The translations under genes and the position numbers were made by a program. 37,212 nt of DNA, taken from contig JAGHTO010000044.1 in NCBI GenBank assembly GCA_018065305.1, positions 1 to 37,212 on the forward strand, given 5' to 3'. The first letter of the stretch is position 1, and every line of letters begins with the position of its first letter. This stretch comes from Candidatus Cacconaster scatequi. Lineage in GTDB: Bacteria > Bacteroidota > Bacteroidia > Bacteroidales > UBA932. Positions 25,751 to 35,411 of the stretch are shown piece by piece. The notes under the pieces are model-generated. The model had not been told where the DNA came from. It worked only from the letters and a program-made list of their open reading frames with translations, and did no database searches.

Positions 25751-26756
25751 AATCTTTCTTGGATTTTTGTTCGATGTTATACTTGCTAATATCCATTCCG
25801 AAGCTCAATTTCAATCTTTCAACAAGATTGTCAATCTCGTTCAGGGACTTCTTGCCGAAGTTACGGAACTTCATCAGTTCGTTCCTCTGGTGGGAAACTA
25901 GATCCGCGAACGTTTCGATGTCCGCAGCCTTCAGGCAATTGAGAGCACGGACTGAAAGTTCCATATCTGACAGCTTGGTAAGCAGCAGATGGCGCATACG
26001 GATTGTCTCTTCATCAAGTTCCTTGTTCTCCACGTCAACGGGAGCCTCAAGAGTGATCTTCTCATCAGAGAAAAGCATGAAATGATGAATCAGAATCTTG
26101 GCAGCCTCCTTGAGGGCGTCCTTCGGGTGGATTGAACCGTCGGTGGTGATTTCAATGTTCAACTTCTCATAGTCAGTCTTCTGCTCGACACGGAAAGGTT
26201 CAATGGAATACTTGACGTTCTTGATGGGAGTGAAGATTGAATCGATTGCGATTGTTCCGACAGGAGCTCCCTCCACGATATTTTCCGTTGAAGGAACATA
26301 TCCGCGTCCCTTTCCTATCTTGAGTTCCATCACAATCTTCACGTCGGGCTCCATTGAGCAGATGTGAAGTTCGGGATTGAGGACCTTGAAAGAAGAACAA
26401 TTCTTGGAAATGTCATCGGCTGTGAACTCATTCTTGCCATAAACCGTAAGATTCACGACTTCACTGTCCACTTCGTCAATCATTTTTTTGAAACGTACCT
26501 GCTTCAGGTTGAGTACGATATCCACTACGTTCTCGATGACACCGTGAATGGTATCGAACTCGTGGTCAACACCGTCAATCCTGATAGACGTGATGGCAAA
26601 TCCCTCCAACGAAGAAAGCAATATTCTACGCAAAGCGTTACCTATTGTAATACCGTAGCCCGGTTCCAATGGGCGGAATTCAAATCGTCCGAAGGTCTTG
26701 GTTGAGCCGTCAAGCATCACCACCTTGTCGGGTTTCTGAAATGCTAATATTGCCAT
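25740..26756 (-). CDS. rpoA: RNA polymerase alpha subunit
   Basis: Assembles RNA polymerase and contacts upstream DNA and activators. The 338-residue protein has the N-terminal assembly domain with [20 protein letters not shown] and the C-terminal domain with [21 protein letters not shown] and [12 protein letters not shown]. Length and motifs are normal. It lies between rpsD and rplQ as expected for the alpha operon. Confidence 0.97.
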   Translation of the reverse strand: MAILAFQKPDKVVMLDGSTKTFGRFEFRPLEPGYGITIGNALRRILLSSLEGFAITSIRIDGVDHEFDTIHGVIENVVDIVLNLKQVRFKKMIDEVDSEVVNLTVYGKNEFTADDISKNCSSFKVLNPELHICSMEPDVKIVMELKIGKGRGYVPSTENIVEGAPVGTIAIDSIFTPIKNVKYSIEPFRVEQKTDYEKLNIEITTDGSIHPKDALKEAAKILIHHFMLFSDEKITLEAPVDVENKELDEETIRMRHLLLTKLSDMELSVRALNCLKAADIETFADLVSHQRNELMKFRNFGKKSLNEIDNLVERLKLSFGMDISKYNIEQKSKKDYEA

Positions 26757-26767
26757 ATTCTTAATTT

Positions 26768-27370
26768 TTACTTGGAGTACAACTCGACTATGAGCTGCTC
26801 GTTGATTGTTTCGGGAATTTCAGTTCTTTCGGGAACACTTGAATACTTGCCTGCACACTTGTCGGCATCCCATTCAAGCCAAGCATACTTGGAAGCGCTC
26901 TGAAGGCTGTTCTGAACAACTTCAAGGCTCTTTGACCTTTCGCGGACGGCAACAATCTGGCCGGGTTTCACGGTGGTTGAAGGAACGTTGCAGACCGCAC
27001 CGTCAAGGGTGACGTGGCAATGGGAGACGAGCTGTCTTGCAGCAGGCCTTGTAGGAGCGATGCCGAGACGGTATACGATGTTGTCAAGACGTGACTCAAG
27101 AAGGATGATGAGGTTCTCACCTGTACGACCCTTCATACGGCTTGCCTTTTCGTAGGTCTTGCGGAACTGGCGTTCGAGAACACCATACATATATTTCACC
27201 TTCTGCTTTTCAGCAAGCTGGATTCCGTACTCGGAAGTCTTCTTGCGCTTCTTAGCCAGACCGTGCTGTCCCGGAGGATAATTCTTCTTTTCGTAATTCT
27301 TGTCAGCGCCGTAAATGGGTTCTCCGAACTTGCGGGCGATTTTAGTTTTTGGACCGGTATATCTTGCCAT
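26768..27370 (-). CDS. rpsD: 30S ribosomal protein S4
   Basis: Primary 16S rRNA binder that starts small-subunit assembly. The 200 residues open with [21 protein letters not shown]. The S4 domain (about 90-155) has [26 protein letters not shown]. It is the zinc-free type, with no N-terminal Cys cluster. In enterobacteria S4 represses the alpha operon; no corresponding mRNA site was recognised here. Confidence 0.96.
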   Translation of the reverse strand: MARYTGPKTKIARKFGEPIYGADKNYEKKNYPPGQHGLAKKRKKTSEYGIQLAEKQKVKYMYGVLERQFRKTYEKASRMKGRTGENLIILLESRLDNIVYRLGIAPTRPAARQLVSHCHVTLDGAVCNVPSTTVKPGQIVAVRERSKSLEVVQNSLQSASKYAWLEWDADKCAGKYSSVPERTEIPETINEQLIVELYSK

Positions 27371-27390
27371 AATCTAAATCTTTTTAATTG

Positions 27391-27780
27391 TTATACTCTA
27401 CGGCGTCCCTTAGGGCGGCAGCCATTGTGAGGAAGAGGTGTGACGTCAATAATTTCCGTTACGTCGATACCGAGACCGGCGATTGAACGGATTGCTGACT
27501 CACGGCCTGAACCGGGACCTTTGACATATGCTTTGATCTTGCGAAGTCCAAGGTCATAAGCCACCTTTGCGCAATCTGCAGCGGCAACCTGAGCGGCGTA
27601 GGGAGTGTTCTTCTTGGAACCCCTGAAGCCCATCTTACCGGCTGAAGACCAGCTAATCACCTGACCTACACTGTTGGTGATGGTCACAATTACATTGTTG
27701 AAAGTGGACGAAATATGGGCTTGACCATAAGCGTCAACCTTAACAACTCTCTTTTTGCTTGTTGTAGTTTTCTTTGCCAT
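27391..27780 (-). CDS. rpsK: 30S ribosomal protein S11
   Basis: Platform protein of the small subunit. The 129 residues include [33 protein letters not shown] and the conserved C-terminus [15 protein letters not shown]. It sits between rpsM (12-base gap) and rpsD (20-base gap). Confidence 0.97.
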   Translation of the reverse strand: MAKKTTTSKKRVVKVDAYGQAHISSTFNNVIVTITNSVGQVISWSSAGKMGFRGSKKNTPYAAQVAAADCAKVAYDLGLRKIKAYVKGPGSGRESAIRSIAGLGIDVTEIIDVTPLPHNGCRPKGRRRV

Positions 27781-27792
27781 AATCTGAATCCA

Positions 27793-28170
27793 CTATTTAG
27801 TTGCTTTCTTCTTGTTGGCCACTGTCTTCTTGCGGCCTTTGCGGGTACGTGCATTGTTCTTGGTGCTCTGACCGCGGACTGGCAGACCGAGACGGTGACG
27901 GATACCACGGTAGCAACCGATATCCATCAGTCGTTTGATGTTCATCTGTACTGAAGAACGAAGTTCACCTTCGATCTTGAATTCGTTGGCAATCTTTGTA
28001 CGGATTGCAGTAATCTGTTCATCGTTCCAGTCCTTGACCTTGATGTTGGGGTCAATCCCGAGATCCTTGAGAATCTTCTGGGAAGAACTGCGACCGATAC
28101 CGAAGATATAGGTCAAACCTATCTCTCCTCGTTTGTTGTTTGGTAAATCAACTCCGGCTATACGTGCCAT
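27793..28170 (-). CDS. rpsM: 30S ribosomal protein S13
   Basis: Small-subunit head protein that contacts the large subunit and P-site tRNA. The 125 residues start [26 protein letters not shown] and end in the basic tail with [16 protein letters not shown]. It follows rpmJ by 38 bases. Confidence 0.97.
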   Translation of the reverse strand: MARIAGVDLPNNKRGEIGLTYIFGIGRSSSQKILKDLGIDPNIKVKDWNDEQITAIRTKIANEFKIEGELRSSVQMNIKRLMDIGCYRGIRHRLGLPVRGQSTKNNARTRKGRKKTVANKKKATK

Positions 28171-28208
28171 ACTGTATTGTTATTTTTATTGTTGTACAAA
28201 TTGAAAAA

Positions 28209-28325
28209 TTAACCCTGGCGCATCTTGAACTTGGGGTTCTTCTTGCAAATTACATACAAGCGGCCTTTGCGCTTAACGATTTTACAATCCTCACTACGTT
28301 TTTTGATGGATGTCTTGACTTTCAT
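28209..28325 (-). CDS. rpmJ: 50S ribosomal protein L36
   Basis: A 38-residue protein translated by hand: begins [20 protein letters not shown] and ends [10 protein letters not shown]. It is the smallest large-subunit protein. The zinc site of the classic form (Cys11, Cys14, Cys27, His32) is only half kept: Cys14 and Cys27 remain, but residue 11 is Ser and no His is present, so zinc binding is unlikely. It lies between infA (11-base gap) and rpsM, the normal place. Confidence 0.95.
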   Translation of the reverse strand: MKVKTSIKKRSEDCKIVKRKGRLYVICKKNPKFKMRQG

Positions 28326-28336
28326 ATCTGTTGTTT

Positions 28337-28555
28337 TTATTTGTATCTGAAAGAAATTCTTCCTTTGGTCAAATCATACGGGCTCATCTCCACCCTGACC
28401 TTGTCACCGGGCAGGATACGGATGTAATGCATTCGCATCTTTCCGGAAATGTGGGCGATTATCACGTGACCGTTGTCAAGCTCGACTCTGAACATCGCGT
28501 TCGACAGCGCCTCGATGATCGTTCCTTCTTTTTCTATTGCAGTCTGTTTGGGCAT
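28337..28555 (-). CDS. infA: Translation initiation factor IF-1
   Basis: A 72-residue S1/OB-fold protein that occupies the A site during initiation. [35 protein letters not shown] and [25 protein letters not shown] are canonical. It lies 18 bases after map and 11 before rpmJ. Confidence 0.97.
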   Translation of the reverse strand: MPKQTAIEKEGTIIEALSNAMFRVELDNGHVIIAHISGKMRMHYIRILPGDKVRVEMSPYDLTKGRISFRYK

Positions 28556-28573
28556 AAACTCTTATTAATTTGA

Positions 28574-29344
28574 CTAATTGTTATTCTTTTCAATAAATTC
28601 AAAAGTTGACAGGACTTCGGGTTCTCCCTTCCTTATGGCAACCGTCAGTTCGAAATGGGCGGATTTCCTGTGATCCGCTGTTATCACTCCCCAACCGTTG
28701 TCATCAAGATAGACTTCCTTCTTCCCGGCATTGATCATAGGCTCTATGCAGATTACCATCCCTTCACGAAGTTTCACCCCGTGGCCCTGACGGCCATAGT
28801 TGGGAACCTCGGGACTTTCGTGCATATTGCGTCCCAGACCGTGCCCGACCATCTCGCGGACTACGGAAAAGCCCCTGCTCTCGCAGTAACTCTGGACCGC
28901 ATTCCCGATATCGCCGATTCTTCCACCGGCCACTGCCTTGGCGATACCCTCGTAGAGAGAGGCTTTCGTCGTATCAAGAAGCTTCCGGGTCTCCTCATCC
29001 ACCTTCCCGACCGGGAAAGTGTAAGCGGAATCACCGTAGAACCCCCTGTACTTCGTGCCGCAGTCCACTGAAAGGATATCTCCTTCACGAAGACGGTAGT
29101 CGGAGGGGAAGCCGTGCACCACCACCTCATTCACTGAGAGGCAAAGTGTCGCGGGAAAACCCTCGTAACCCAGAAAACCGGGTTCTGCTCCGAGCGAGCG
29201 GATGTACTTCTCGGCAACCGCATCCAGTTCCCTGGTCGTGATTCCCGGCTCCACGAGCTTTCCGACGTGTGCCAACGTCTTGGAAACCATCAACGCATTC
29301 TCGCGCAGAATCTCAATCTCCTCCCGGGTCTTGAGTCTTATCAT
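28574..29344 (-). CDS. map: Methionine aminopeptidase type I
   Basis: Removes the N-terminal Met from nascent proteins, using two metal ions. The 256 residues include the metal-binding aspartates in SVDCGTKYRGFYGDSAYTF, the histidine in MVGHGLGRNMHESPEVPNYG and the glutamates in ICIEPMINAG and HFELTVAI. There is no N-terminal zinc-finger extension (type Ia-like). It sits between secY and infA as in most Bacteroidota and many other bacteria. Confidence 0.96.
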   Translation of the reverse strand: MIRLKTREEIEILRENALMVSKTLAHVGKLVEPGITTRELDAVAEKYIRSLGAEPGFLGYEGFPATLCLSVNEVVVHGFPSDYRLREGDILSVDCGTKYRGFYGDSAYTFPVGKVDEETRKLLDTTKASLYEGIAKAVAGGRIGDIGNAVQSYCESRGFSVVREMVGHGLGRNMHESPEVPNYGRQGHGVKLREGMVICIEPMINAGKKEVYLDDNGWGVITADHRKSAHFELTVAIRKGEPEVLSTFEFIEKNNN

Positions 29345-29357
29345 CTCAAAGAACTTA

Positions 29358-30683
29358 TTACATACCTGAACGGCCCTTGAGACGTCCCGTCTTCATCAGA
29401 CCGTCGTAGTGACGCATCAGCAAATGGCTTTCAATCTGCTGCATCGTATCCAGAACCACCCCTACAAGGATAAGCAGTGAAGTACCTCCATAGAAGGGAG
29501 CGAACTGGTTGTTGACGCCAAGCATACGCGCGAACGCCGGCAGAATAGCTACAAAAGCGAGCATTATTGAACCGGGAAGCGTTATGCGTGACATTACAGC
29601 ATCAATATATTCAGCGGTCTTGCGGCCGGGCTTGCACCCGGGGATGAAACCGCCGTTTTTCTTCATATCCTCCGCCATATTGGTGGGGTTCACGGTAATA
29701 GCGGTGTAGAAATACGTGAACAGAATCACCATCAGAGCGTAGATGAAGTTATACCAGAAGCCATTGGTATTGTTCAATACAGCCGCCAAGCCTTTCGTAG
29801 CGTTGAAATTGGAGAACATGATGGGGATTATCATCAACGCCTGAGCGAAAATGATAGGCATAACTCCGGCAGCATTTATCTTCAGAGGGATATACTGACG
29901 GACCCCACCATATTGCTTGTTTCCTACAATACGTTTGGCATACTGTACGGGAATCTTCCTTACGGCCTGAACCAAAGCGATAGTGCCGACGAACACGAAG
30001 AAAAGGACAAGAAGTTCCACGATGAGCATCAGGACGCCACCGGTGGTCTGATTGAACTTTTCGCTGCATTCGAGCCACAGGGCCTGGGGGAGACGTGCGA
30101 TGATTCCCACCATAATGATCAGGGAGATACCGTTGCCGATTCCTCGGTCAGTGATTCTCTCACCCAACCACATTACGAACATAGTACCACCAATAAGGAT
30201 CAATGTCGCGAAGGCTCCGTACCAGCCGCCGCCCATTGTACTGATAAATGCCTCAGGAGGCAGTGTAGAGTGCAATGAAGCGATATATGCGGGACCTTGG
30301 ATGGCAAGAATCAATATTGTCAGGTAACGCGTGTACTGATTCATTTTCCTACGGCCGCTCTCGCCCTCGCGCTGGAGACGCTGGAATGAAGGGACGAAAA
30401 CGCCGAGGAGTTGTATAACAATGGAGGCAGAGATGTACGGCATCACACCCAATGCAAAGATTGAGGCGTGTCCGAACGCGCCGCCGGAGAACATATTCAA
30501 CAGACCGACAAGACCTTCGGATGCTGTATTCTGAAGGTTTGCAAGCTGGGAGGCATCTATTCCGGGGAGCACGATGTAACTTCCGAGACGGTAGATTACA
30601 ATCAGCCCGAAAGTATAGACGAGCCTCTTGCGAAGGTCTTCAATCTTGAATATGTTGGCTATTGTCTGAAAAAAATGTTTCAT
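29358..30683 (-). CDS. secY: Protein translocase subunit SecY
   Basis: Central channel of the Sec translocon, in the inner membrane. The 441 residues hold about ten membrane helices. GLLNMFSGGAFGHASIFALGVMPYISASIV is helix 2 with the plug region, GIGNGISLIIMVGIIARLP and QYGGVRQYIPLKINAAGVMPIIFA are signature blocks, and the C-terminus has LGVVLDTMQQIESHLLMRHYDG. It follows rplO by 12 bases. Confidence 0.97.
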   Translation of the reverse strand: MKHFFQTIANIFKIEDLRKRLVYTFGLIVIYRLGSYIVLPGIDASQLANLQNTASEGLVGLLNMFSGGAFGHASIFALGVMPYISASIVIQLLGVFVPSFQRLQREGESGRRKMNQYTRYLTILILAIQGPAYIASLHSTLPPEAFISTMGGGWYGAFATLILIGGTMFVMWLGERITDRGIGNGISLIIMVGIIARLPQALWLECSEKFNQTTGGVLMLIVELLVLFFVFVGTIALVQAVRKIPVQYAKRIVGNKQYGGVRQYIPLKINAAGVMPIIFAQALMIIPIMFSNFNATKGLAAVLNNTNGFWYNFIYALMVILFTYFYTAITVNPTNMAEDMKKNGGFIPGCKPGRKTAEYIDAVMSRITLPGSIMLAFVAILPAFARMLGVNNQFAPFYGGTSLLILVGVVLDTMQQIESHLLMRHYDGLMKTGRLKGRSGM

Positions 30684-30695
30684 AACGGAACAGGC

Positions 30696-31142
30696 TTATA
30701 GTTTGGTTACTTTACCACCGGCCTCTTCAATCTTCTTGATTGCGGATGCAGAGAATGCATCTGCCGTTACATCCAGTTTGGCAGTCACCGTACCGTTGCC
30801 GAGAATCTTGACGAGATCGTTCTTTCCGGCGAAACCGGCACTGCGCAGAACGTCAACGTTGATTTCAGTTACGTTGAACTTGTCTGCTATTGTCTGCAGA
30901 GCTGAAAGGTTGACGGCCTTGTATTCAACTCTTGTGGGGTTCTTGAATCCAAACTTAGGAAGACGACGCTGGATAGGCATCTGACCACCTTCAAAACCAA
31001 TCTTCTTGGAATATCCTGAACGGGACTTTGCACCGTTGCTTCCGCGGCACGCTGTCTTTCCGTGTCCTGAACCGGGACCGCGACCGACTCTCTTCTCATT
31101 TCTGACAGAGCCTTGTGCGGGTGTTAGATTATTCAATTTCAT
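30696..31142 (-). CDS. rplO: 50S ribosomal protein L15
   Basis: Large-subunit assembly protein of 148 residues. The Gly/Arg-rich N-terminus (VGRGPGSGHGKTACRGSNGAKSR) threads into 23S rRNA; GFEGGQMPIQRRLPKFGFKN is the family signature. Its place between rpmD and secY is standard. Confidence 0.96.
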   Translation of the reverse strand: MKLNNLTPAQGSVRNEKRVGRGPGSGHGKTACRGSNGAKSRSGYSKKIGFEGGQMPIQRRLPKFGFKNPTRVEYKAVNLSALQTIADKFNVTEINVDVLRSAGFAGKNDLVKILGNGTVTAKLDVTADAFSASAIKKIEEAGGKVTKL

Positions 31143-31162
31143 CTGTAGTTTCCTCCTTTGCT

Positions 31163-31345
31163 TTATTTAACCTCTTCTACTGTTACAAGGTGAAGAACCT
31201 TCTGGATCATACCTTTGGTCACGGGGGTCAATTCAACCTCAACTGTCTGGTGCATACGGTGGATTCCCAAAGAAACAAGATTGGCAATCTGACGGTCGGT
31301 AGCACCGCTTACGCTTTTGATTTGAGTTACTTTAACTTTTGCCAT
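31163..31345 (-). CDS. rpmD: 50S ribosomal protein L30
   Basis: Small large-subunit protein of 60 residues. It begins MAKVKVTQIKS, with LVSLGIHRMHQTVEVELTP and a GMIQKVLHLVTVEE end, the compact ferredoxin-like fold of bacterial L30. It lies 12 bases after rpsE and 20 before rplO. Confidence 0.95.
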   Translation of the reverse strand: MAKVKVTQIKSVSGATDRQIANLVSLGIHRMHQTVEVELTPVTKGMIQKVLHLVTVEEVK

Positions 31346-31357
31346 AATTCCAGCCTC

Positions 31358-31876
31358 CTAACCGTTGAAAACTTTACTCATTGGTATACCGCGAAGGCCT
31401 GCTACAGTATATGCATCACGCATCTGTGACAGAGCGCTTACAGTTGCCTTCACAAGATTGTGAGGGTTTGAACTTCCCTTTGACTTCGCCAGGACGTCGC
31501 TCACACCGACTGACTCGAATACGGCACGCATTGCACCACCGGCCTTTACACCGGTACCGGGAGCTGCGGGTTTCATGAATACCCTTGCACCGCCGAATTT
31601 CGCTTCCTGCTCGTGGGGAATGGTTTTCTTGCTCAGAGGGATTCTGACAAGATTCTTCTTTGCATCTTCAATACCCTTGGATATTGCAGTTGTCACTTCG
31701 TTTGCCTTTCCGAGGCCATAGCCGACAACGCCGTTTTCGTCACCGACAACGACGATAGCTGCAAAACTGAAATGACGGCCACCTTTGGTGACTTTAGTCA
31801 CTCTCTGTACAGCAACCAACTTGTCTTTAAGTTCAAGATCAGTGGTTTTAACTTTCTTTACATTGATATCTGCCAT
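31358..31876 (-). CDS. rpsE: 30S ribosomal protein S5
   Basis: Small-subunit protein important for accuracy and helicase action at the mRNA entry. The 172 residues have the double-stranded RNA-binding-like domain with [20 protein letters not shown], then [20 protein letters not shown] and [18 protein letters not shown]. Five bases separate it from rplR. Confidence 0.97.
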   Translation of the reverse strand: MADINVKKVKTTDLELKDKLVAVQRVTKVTKGGRHFSFAAIVVVGDENGVVGYGLGKANEVTTAISKGIEDAKKNLVRIPLSKKTIPHEQEAKFGGARVFMKPAAPGTGVKAGGAMRAVFESVGVSDVLAKSKGSSNPHNLVKATVSALSQMRDAYTVAGLRGIPMSKVFNG

Positions 31877-31881
31877 AGCTC

Positions 31882-32244
31882 TTAGAATTTAAGGCCACCC
31901 TCACGGGCAGCGTCGGCCAAACTTTTAACTCTTCCGTGATAGAGGTAACCGCCACGGTCAAAAGCGACTGTGGAGATACCCTTGGCAGCTGCACGTTCTG
32001 CGATTGCCTTTCCGACTACGGCAGCGGCCTCAACGCCGTTCTTGCCTTTGCACTGCTCTACAAGAGCCTTGTCGTTTGATGCGGCACTTGCAAGGGTGAT
32101 GCCCTTGGTGTCGTCAACCACCTGAACGTATATCTGCTTGTTGCTTCTGAACACCACCATTCTCGGTCTTTCCGGAGTTCCGTTGACAATCTTGCGGATG
32201 CGGTAGTGTATTCTCTGTCTTCTTTCTATTTTAGTCAATGCCAT
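31882..32244 (-). CDS. rplR: 50S ribosomal protein L18
   Basis: 5S rRNA-binding protein of 120 residues. It starts [18 protein letters not shown], has [20 protein letters not shown], and ends [24 protein letters not shown], the conserved C-terminus of the family. It lies between rplF (14-base gap) and rpsE. Confidence 0.97.
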   Translation of the reverse strand: MALTKIERRQRIHYRIRKIVNGTPERPRMVVFRSNKQIYVQVVDDTKGITLASAASNDKALVEQCKGKNGVEAAAVVGKAIAERAAAKGISTVAFDRGGYLYHGRVKSLADAAREGGLKF

Positions 32245-32258
32245 AACTTTATCTCCTA

Positions 32259-32822
32259 TTATTTAGCAGCTGCACTCTTACCGGCCTTGCGACGGAGCTG
32301 TTCACCGACAAACTTGATACCCTTGCCCTTATAAGGTTCAGGTTTACGCATTGAGCGGATTTTCGCAGCTACCATACCGAGAAGTTGCTTGTCGCAGCTT
32401 TTCATAACCAATACGGGATTCTGGCCTTTCTTCACGGGAGCGGCTTCAGCTTTGATTTCAACGGGAAGCTGGAACTGGATGTCGTGAGAATAACCAAGGT
32501 AAAGTGTAACGATCTGCCCGTTGACTTCGACACGGTAACCGACACCTACGAACTCCTGCTGGATTGTGAACTGTTCAGATACGCCTGTCACCATGTTCTG
32601 GATGAGAGCGCGGTAAAGACCGTGGTTTGAACGCTGCTGAGGTTCGTCTGAGTCACGTGTCACTGTAAGAATATTTCCTTCTACGGTCACTTTGATCTGA
32701 GGGTCGACGACCTTCTGTGACAATGTACCGTGAGGGCCTTTAACCGTTACCACGTTGTCGCCGTCAACTGTAACGGTGACGCCTGCGGGAAGGTGTACAG
32801 GTAATTTTCCGATTCTTGACAT
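32259..32822 (-). CDS. rplF: 50S ribosomal protein L6
   Basis: Large-subunit protein near the factor-binding site. The 187 residues have the two repeated L6 domains: [17 protein letters not shown] at the start, [21 protein letters not shown] in the middle, and the signature [22 protein letters not shown] at the end. It lies 26 bases after rpsH. Confidence 0.97.
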   Translation of the reverse strand: MSRIGKLPVHLPAGVTVTVDGDNVVTVKGPHGTLSQKVVDPQIKVTVEGNILTVTRDSDEPQQRSNHGLYRALIQNMVTGVSEQFTIQQEFVGVGYRVEVNGQIVTLYLGYSHDIQFQLPVEIKAEAAPVKKGQNPVLVMKSCDKQLLGMVAAKIRSMRKPEPYKGKGIKFVGEQLRRKAGKSAAAK

Positions 32823-32848
32823 TATTCTGGATTTTTAAATTGTTAACA

Positions 32849-33244
32849 TTAGTAAACGTAGCAGAGTACTTCACCACCAACGTTGAGGTCTTTCGCTTCC
32901 TTGTCGGTGATAATGCCTTTTGAGGTAGAAAGAATCGCAATTCCGAGTCCGTTCAGTACACGCGGCATATTCTCAACGTCGGTGTAGCGTCTCAGACCGG
33001 GAGAGCTGATACGTTCAAGTTTCTTGATAGCGGCTTTCTTAGTCTCGGGATGATACTTGAGAGCCATCTTGATTGTGTTGTAGGGAGTACCCTCAACAAC
33101 CTTGTAAGCCAGGATGTAACCCTTTTCGTGGAGAATGCGGGTAATCTCGACTTTCATCTTCGAAGCAGGAACCTCGACAGTCTTGTGACCGGCAAGGTAT
33201 GCATTGCGAACTCTTGTCAAATAATCTGCAATTGGATCAGTCAT
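32849..33244 (-). CDS. rpsH: 30S ribosomal protein S8
   Basis: Early 16S rRNA-binding protein, 131 residues: TDPIADYLTRVRNAYLAGHK at the start and the signature STSKGIITDKEAKDLNVGGEVLCYVY at the end. S8 is the translational repressor of the spc operon in E. coli. Here the gene is preceded by an unusual 98-base gap with a predicted hairpin (33268-33299), the longest gap inside this ribosomal block. Confidence 0.97.
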   Translation of the reverse strand: MTDPIADYLTRVRNAYLAGHKTVEVPASKMKVEITRILHEKGYILAYKVVEGTPYNTIKMALKYHPETKKAAIKKLERISSPGLRRYTDVENMPRVLNGLGIAILSTSKGIITDKEAKDLNVGGEVLCYVY

Positions 33245-33267
33245 TTTTTTTGATTTTTTTGAATCCC

Positions 33268-33299
33268 GGCGTCACTCGGAGGAACCCTGCCGCAACGCC
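33268..33299 (-). promoter_or_regulatory. Predicted hairpin in the rpsN-rpsH gap
   Basis: In the minus-strand RNA, an outer GGCGU/ACGCC stem and an inner stem of six pairs (CGG and AGG against CCU and CCG, with one bulged base and a three-base loop) enclose a small internal loop, 23 bases before the rpsH ATG. No U-run follows, so it is not an intrinsic terminator. The rest of the 98-base gap is A/T-rich, including A-runs just before the ATG. It may be a site for ribosomal-protein feedback or mRNA processing; this is inference. Confidence 0.4.
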
Positions 33300-33342
33300 C
33301 GATATCCAATGGTTAATATTATAGTGTTATCTTTTGGTCCTG

Positions 33343-33612
33343 TTACCAGCTTGCCTTCTTTACACCGGGGATGAGACCCTTGGAGGCCATCTCACGGAAC
33401 TGAATACGGCTGATGCCGAAAGCGCGCATATAACCCTTGGGTCGACCGGTGATTGAACAACGGTTGTGCAGACGGCAGGGAGCTGAATTCTTGGGGAGCT
33501 TATCCAAAGCGGCCCAGTCACCGGCTTCCTTGAGAGCTTTGCGTTTTTCTGCATATTTGGCACATAACTTGGCGCGTTTAACTTCGCGAGCCTTCATTGA
33601 TTCTTTTGCCAT
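33343..33612 (-). CDS. rpsN: 30S ribosomal protein S14
   Basis: Small-subunit head protein of 89 residues, the long zinc-independent type: [16 protein letters not shown] at the start, [27 protein letters not shown] and [11 protein letters not shown] at the end. It lies five bases after rplE. The gap that follows, before rpsH, is 98 bases. Confidence 0.96.
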   Translation of the reverse strand: MAKESMKAREVKRAKLCAKYAEKRKALKEAGDWAALDKLPKNSAPCRLHNRCSITGRPKGYMRAFGISRIQFREMASKGLIPGVKKASW

Positions 33613-33617
33613 ACCTC

Positions 33618-34232
33618 TTAGTTGTTATGTTTGATATTCTTGAAAGGCAGCCCGAATTCACGGAGAAGGGCGTGAGCCTCTTCATCCTTCGTGGCGGTTG
33701 TAACGAAAGTAATCTCCATTCCCATCACCTTGGTGATCTTGTCGATGTCGATTTCGGGGAAGATTATCTGTTCCTTGATACCGAGAGTATAGTTTCCTCT
33801 TCCGTCAAAGTTCTCCGCGATACCCTTGAAATCCCTGATTCGGGGAAGGGATACTGCGATGAGCCTCTCGAGGAACTCATACATTTTGGCTCCACGAAGA
33901 GTCACCTTCGCACCGATGGGCATTCCCTTACGGAGTTTGAAGTTTGATATATCCTTGCGGGACACTGTCTGGACAGCTTTCTGTCCGGTGATGGTTGTGA
34001 GTTCCTGCTGTGCCACCTCGACAAGCTTCTTGTCCTGAGTTGCACTTCCCACGCCTTCATTGATGGTAATCTTGGTGAGCTTGGGAACCTGCATTACCGT
34101 AGTGTATTTGAACTCCTTCATCAATTTACCGACGATCTCCTCCTTGTACTTCTTCTGAAGTGAAGGAACGTATCCGGTCTGTTCTATTGTCGGGCCCTGC
34201 TGAGCTGCAGGTGCTTTTTCTTTCTTTGCCAT
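33618..34232 (-). CDS. rplE: 50S ribosomal protein L5
   Basis: 5S rRNA-binding protein that also contacts P-site tRNA, 204 residues. The core begins around residue 22 ([21 protein letters not shown]) after a ~20-residue Ala/Lys/Gln-rich N-terminal extension. [28 protein letters not shown] and [16 protein letters not shown] are signatures. The ATG overlaps the rplX stop by one base (TAATG), so the start is well fixed and the two are likely coupled. Confidence 0.96.
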   Translation of the reverse strand: MAKKEKAPAAQQGPTIEQTGYVPSLQKKYKEEIVGKLMKEFKYTTVMQVPKLTKITINEGVGSATQDKKLVEVAQQELTTITGQKAVQTVSRKDISNFKLRKGMPIGAKVTLRGAKMYEFLERLIAVSLPRIRDFKGIAENFDGRGNYTLGIKEQIIFPEIDIDKITKVMGMEITFVTTATKDEEAHALLREFGLPFKNIKHNN

Positions 34233-34552
34233 TATTTGATCTCCTCACCAGATTTTTTAGCGTAACGTACAAGTTTGCCTTTGTCACCCAGACGGCGACC
34301 GATCTTCGTGGCTCCGCCCTTCACGGGGTCAACCACCTGAAGATTGGAGACGTGTATGCCAGCTTCCTGTTTAACAATACCTCCTTGAGGGTTCTTTGAA
34401 TTGGGTTTTGTGTGTTTGCTTACCATATTGATTCCCTCAACGATGGCGCGGCTCTTCTCAACATTCACAGCAAGGACCTTTCCGGTCTTGCCCTTGTCGT
34501 TGCCGGCGTTTACAAACACCATATCGCCTTTTTTGATGTGTAACTTTGTCAT
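34232..34552 (-). CDS. rplX: 50S ribosomal protein L24
   Basis: Assembly-initiating 23S rRNA-binding protein. I chose the ATG at 34552 (106 residues: [20 protein letters not shown]), which starts the KOW-type domain as in homologues. The open frame continues to 34585 but overlaps rpl[21 protein letters not shown] is the family signature. It lies 13 bases after rplN and overlaps rplE by one base. Confidence 0.96.
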   Translation of the reverse strand: MTKLHIKKGDMVFVNAGNDKGKTGKVLAVNVEKSRAIVEGINMVSKHTKPNSKNPQGGIVKQEAGIHVSNLQVVDPVKGGATKIGRRLGDKGKLVRYAKKSGEEIK

Positions 34553-34565
34553 AACGAATACCTCC

Positions 34566-34931
34566 TTATAGTACCTCAGGGGCAAGTGAGACGATTTTCA
34601 TAAAATTGTCACGCAGTTCGCGGGCAACCGGACCGAAAATACGGGTACCGACAACCTCATCCTGCTTGGTCAGCAGTACACAGGCGTTGTCATCGAAACG
34701 GATGTATGAACCGTCGGCACGACGGATTTCCTTCTTCGTGCGGACTACAACTGCATTTGAAACTGAGCCCTTCTTGGTGTTGCCACCGGGGATGGCACTC
34801 TTTACGGCGACAACTATCTTGTCACCGACACTGGCATAGCGACGGCGGGTACCGCCAAGGACACGGATACAAAGAACCTCCTTTGCACCACTGTTGTCCG
34901 CCACCAATAAACGTGATTCCTGTTGTATCAT
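34566..34931 (-). CDS. rplN: 50S ribosomal protein L14
   Basis: Large-subunit interface protein of 121 residues: [20 protein letters not shown] at the start, the signature [17 protein letters not shown], and [17 protein letters not shown] at the end. It lies two bases after rpsQ. Confidence 0.97.
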   Translation of the reverse strand: MIQQESRLLVADNSGAKEVLCIRVLGGTRRRYASVGDKIVVAVKSAIPGGNTKKGSVSNAVVVRTKKEIRRADGSYIRFDDNACVLLTKQDEVVGTRIFGPVARELRDNFMKIVSLAPEVL

Positions 34932-34933
34932 GA

Positions 34934-35188
34934 CTATTTAACTTTTTCTACTATTTCTACTAATCTCCAACGTTTTGTCTTGCTCAAAGGGCGGGTCTCC
35001 ATAATGCGGACCTTGTCACCTTCGCTGCACTCATTCTTTTCATCCTGAGCGACAAATTTTGTGGTTTTGTTTACGAACTTGCCGTAAATGGGATGTTTTT
35101 CCTTTGTCTTGACAGCAACTACAATAGATTTTTCCATCTTGTTGCTTACCACAATCCCGATTCTTTCTTTACGAAGATTTCTTTCCAT
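34934..35188 (-). CDS. rpsQ: 30S ribosomal protein S17
   Basis: OB-fold 16S rRNA-binding protein of 84 residues. [40 protein letters not shown] and the signature [22 protein letters not shown] are all present. It lies 12 bases after rpmC. Confidence 0.97.
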   Translation of the reverse strand: MERNLRKERIGIVVSNKMEKSIVVAVKTKEKHPIYGKFVNKTTKFVAQDEKNECSEGDKVRIMETRPLSKTKRWRLVEIVEKVK

Positions 35189-35200
35189 AGGACATCTATT

Positions 35201-35395
35201 TTAGTTCTGTTGTTCCTTCTCGGCGAGAACCCTCATCATACGTGCGATGTCGGTCTTTGCCTTCTTGATATTAGAAGTATTCTCCAACGGAGAGATCACA
35301 TGATTCATCTTCATGCGGTTCAGATTCTGTTTCTCGACTTCAAGGCGCTCACGCAGGTCCTTTACAGCCATCTCTTTAATTTCCTGGGTCTTCAT
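35201..35395 (-). CDS. rpmC: 50S ribosomal protein L29
   Basis: Exit-tunnel protein that helps dock SRP and trigger factor. I chose the ATG at 35395 (64 residues, MKTQEIKEMAVKDLRERLEV); the open frame to 35422 overlaps rplP. The two-helix hairpin with NTSNIKKAKTDIARMMRVLAE is typical. Confidence 0.94.
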   Translation of the reverse strand: MKTQEIKEMAVKDLRERLEVEKQNLNRMKMNHVISPLENTSNIKKAKTDIARMMRVLAEKEQQN

Positions 35396-35411
35396 TGTCT
35401 TAGGCTTCCAA

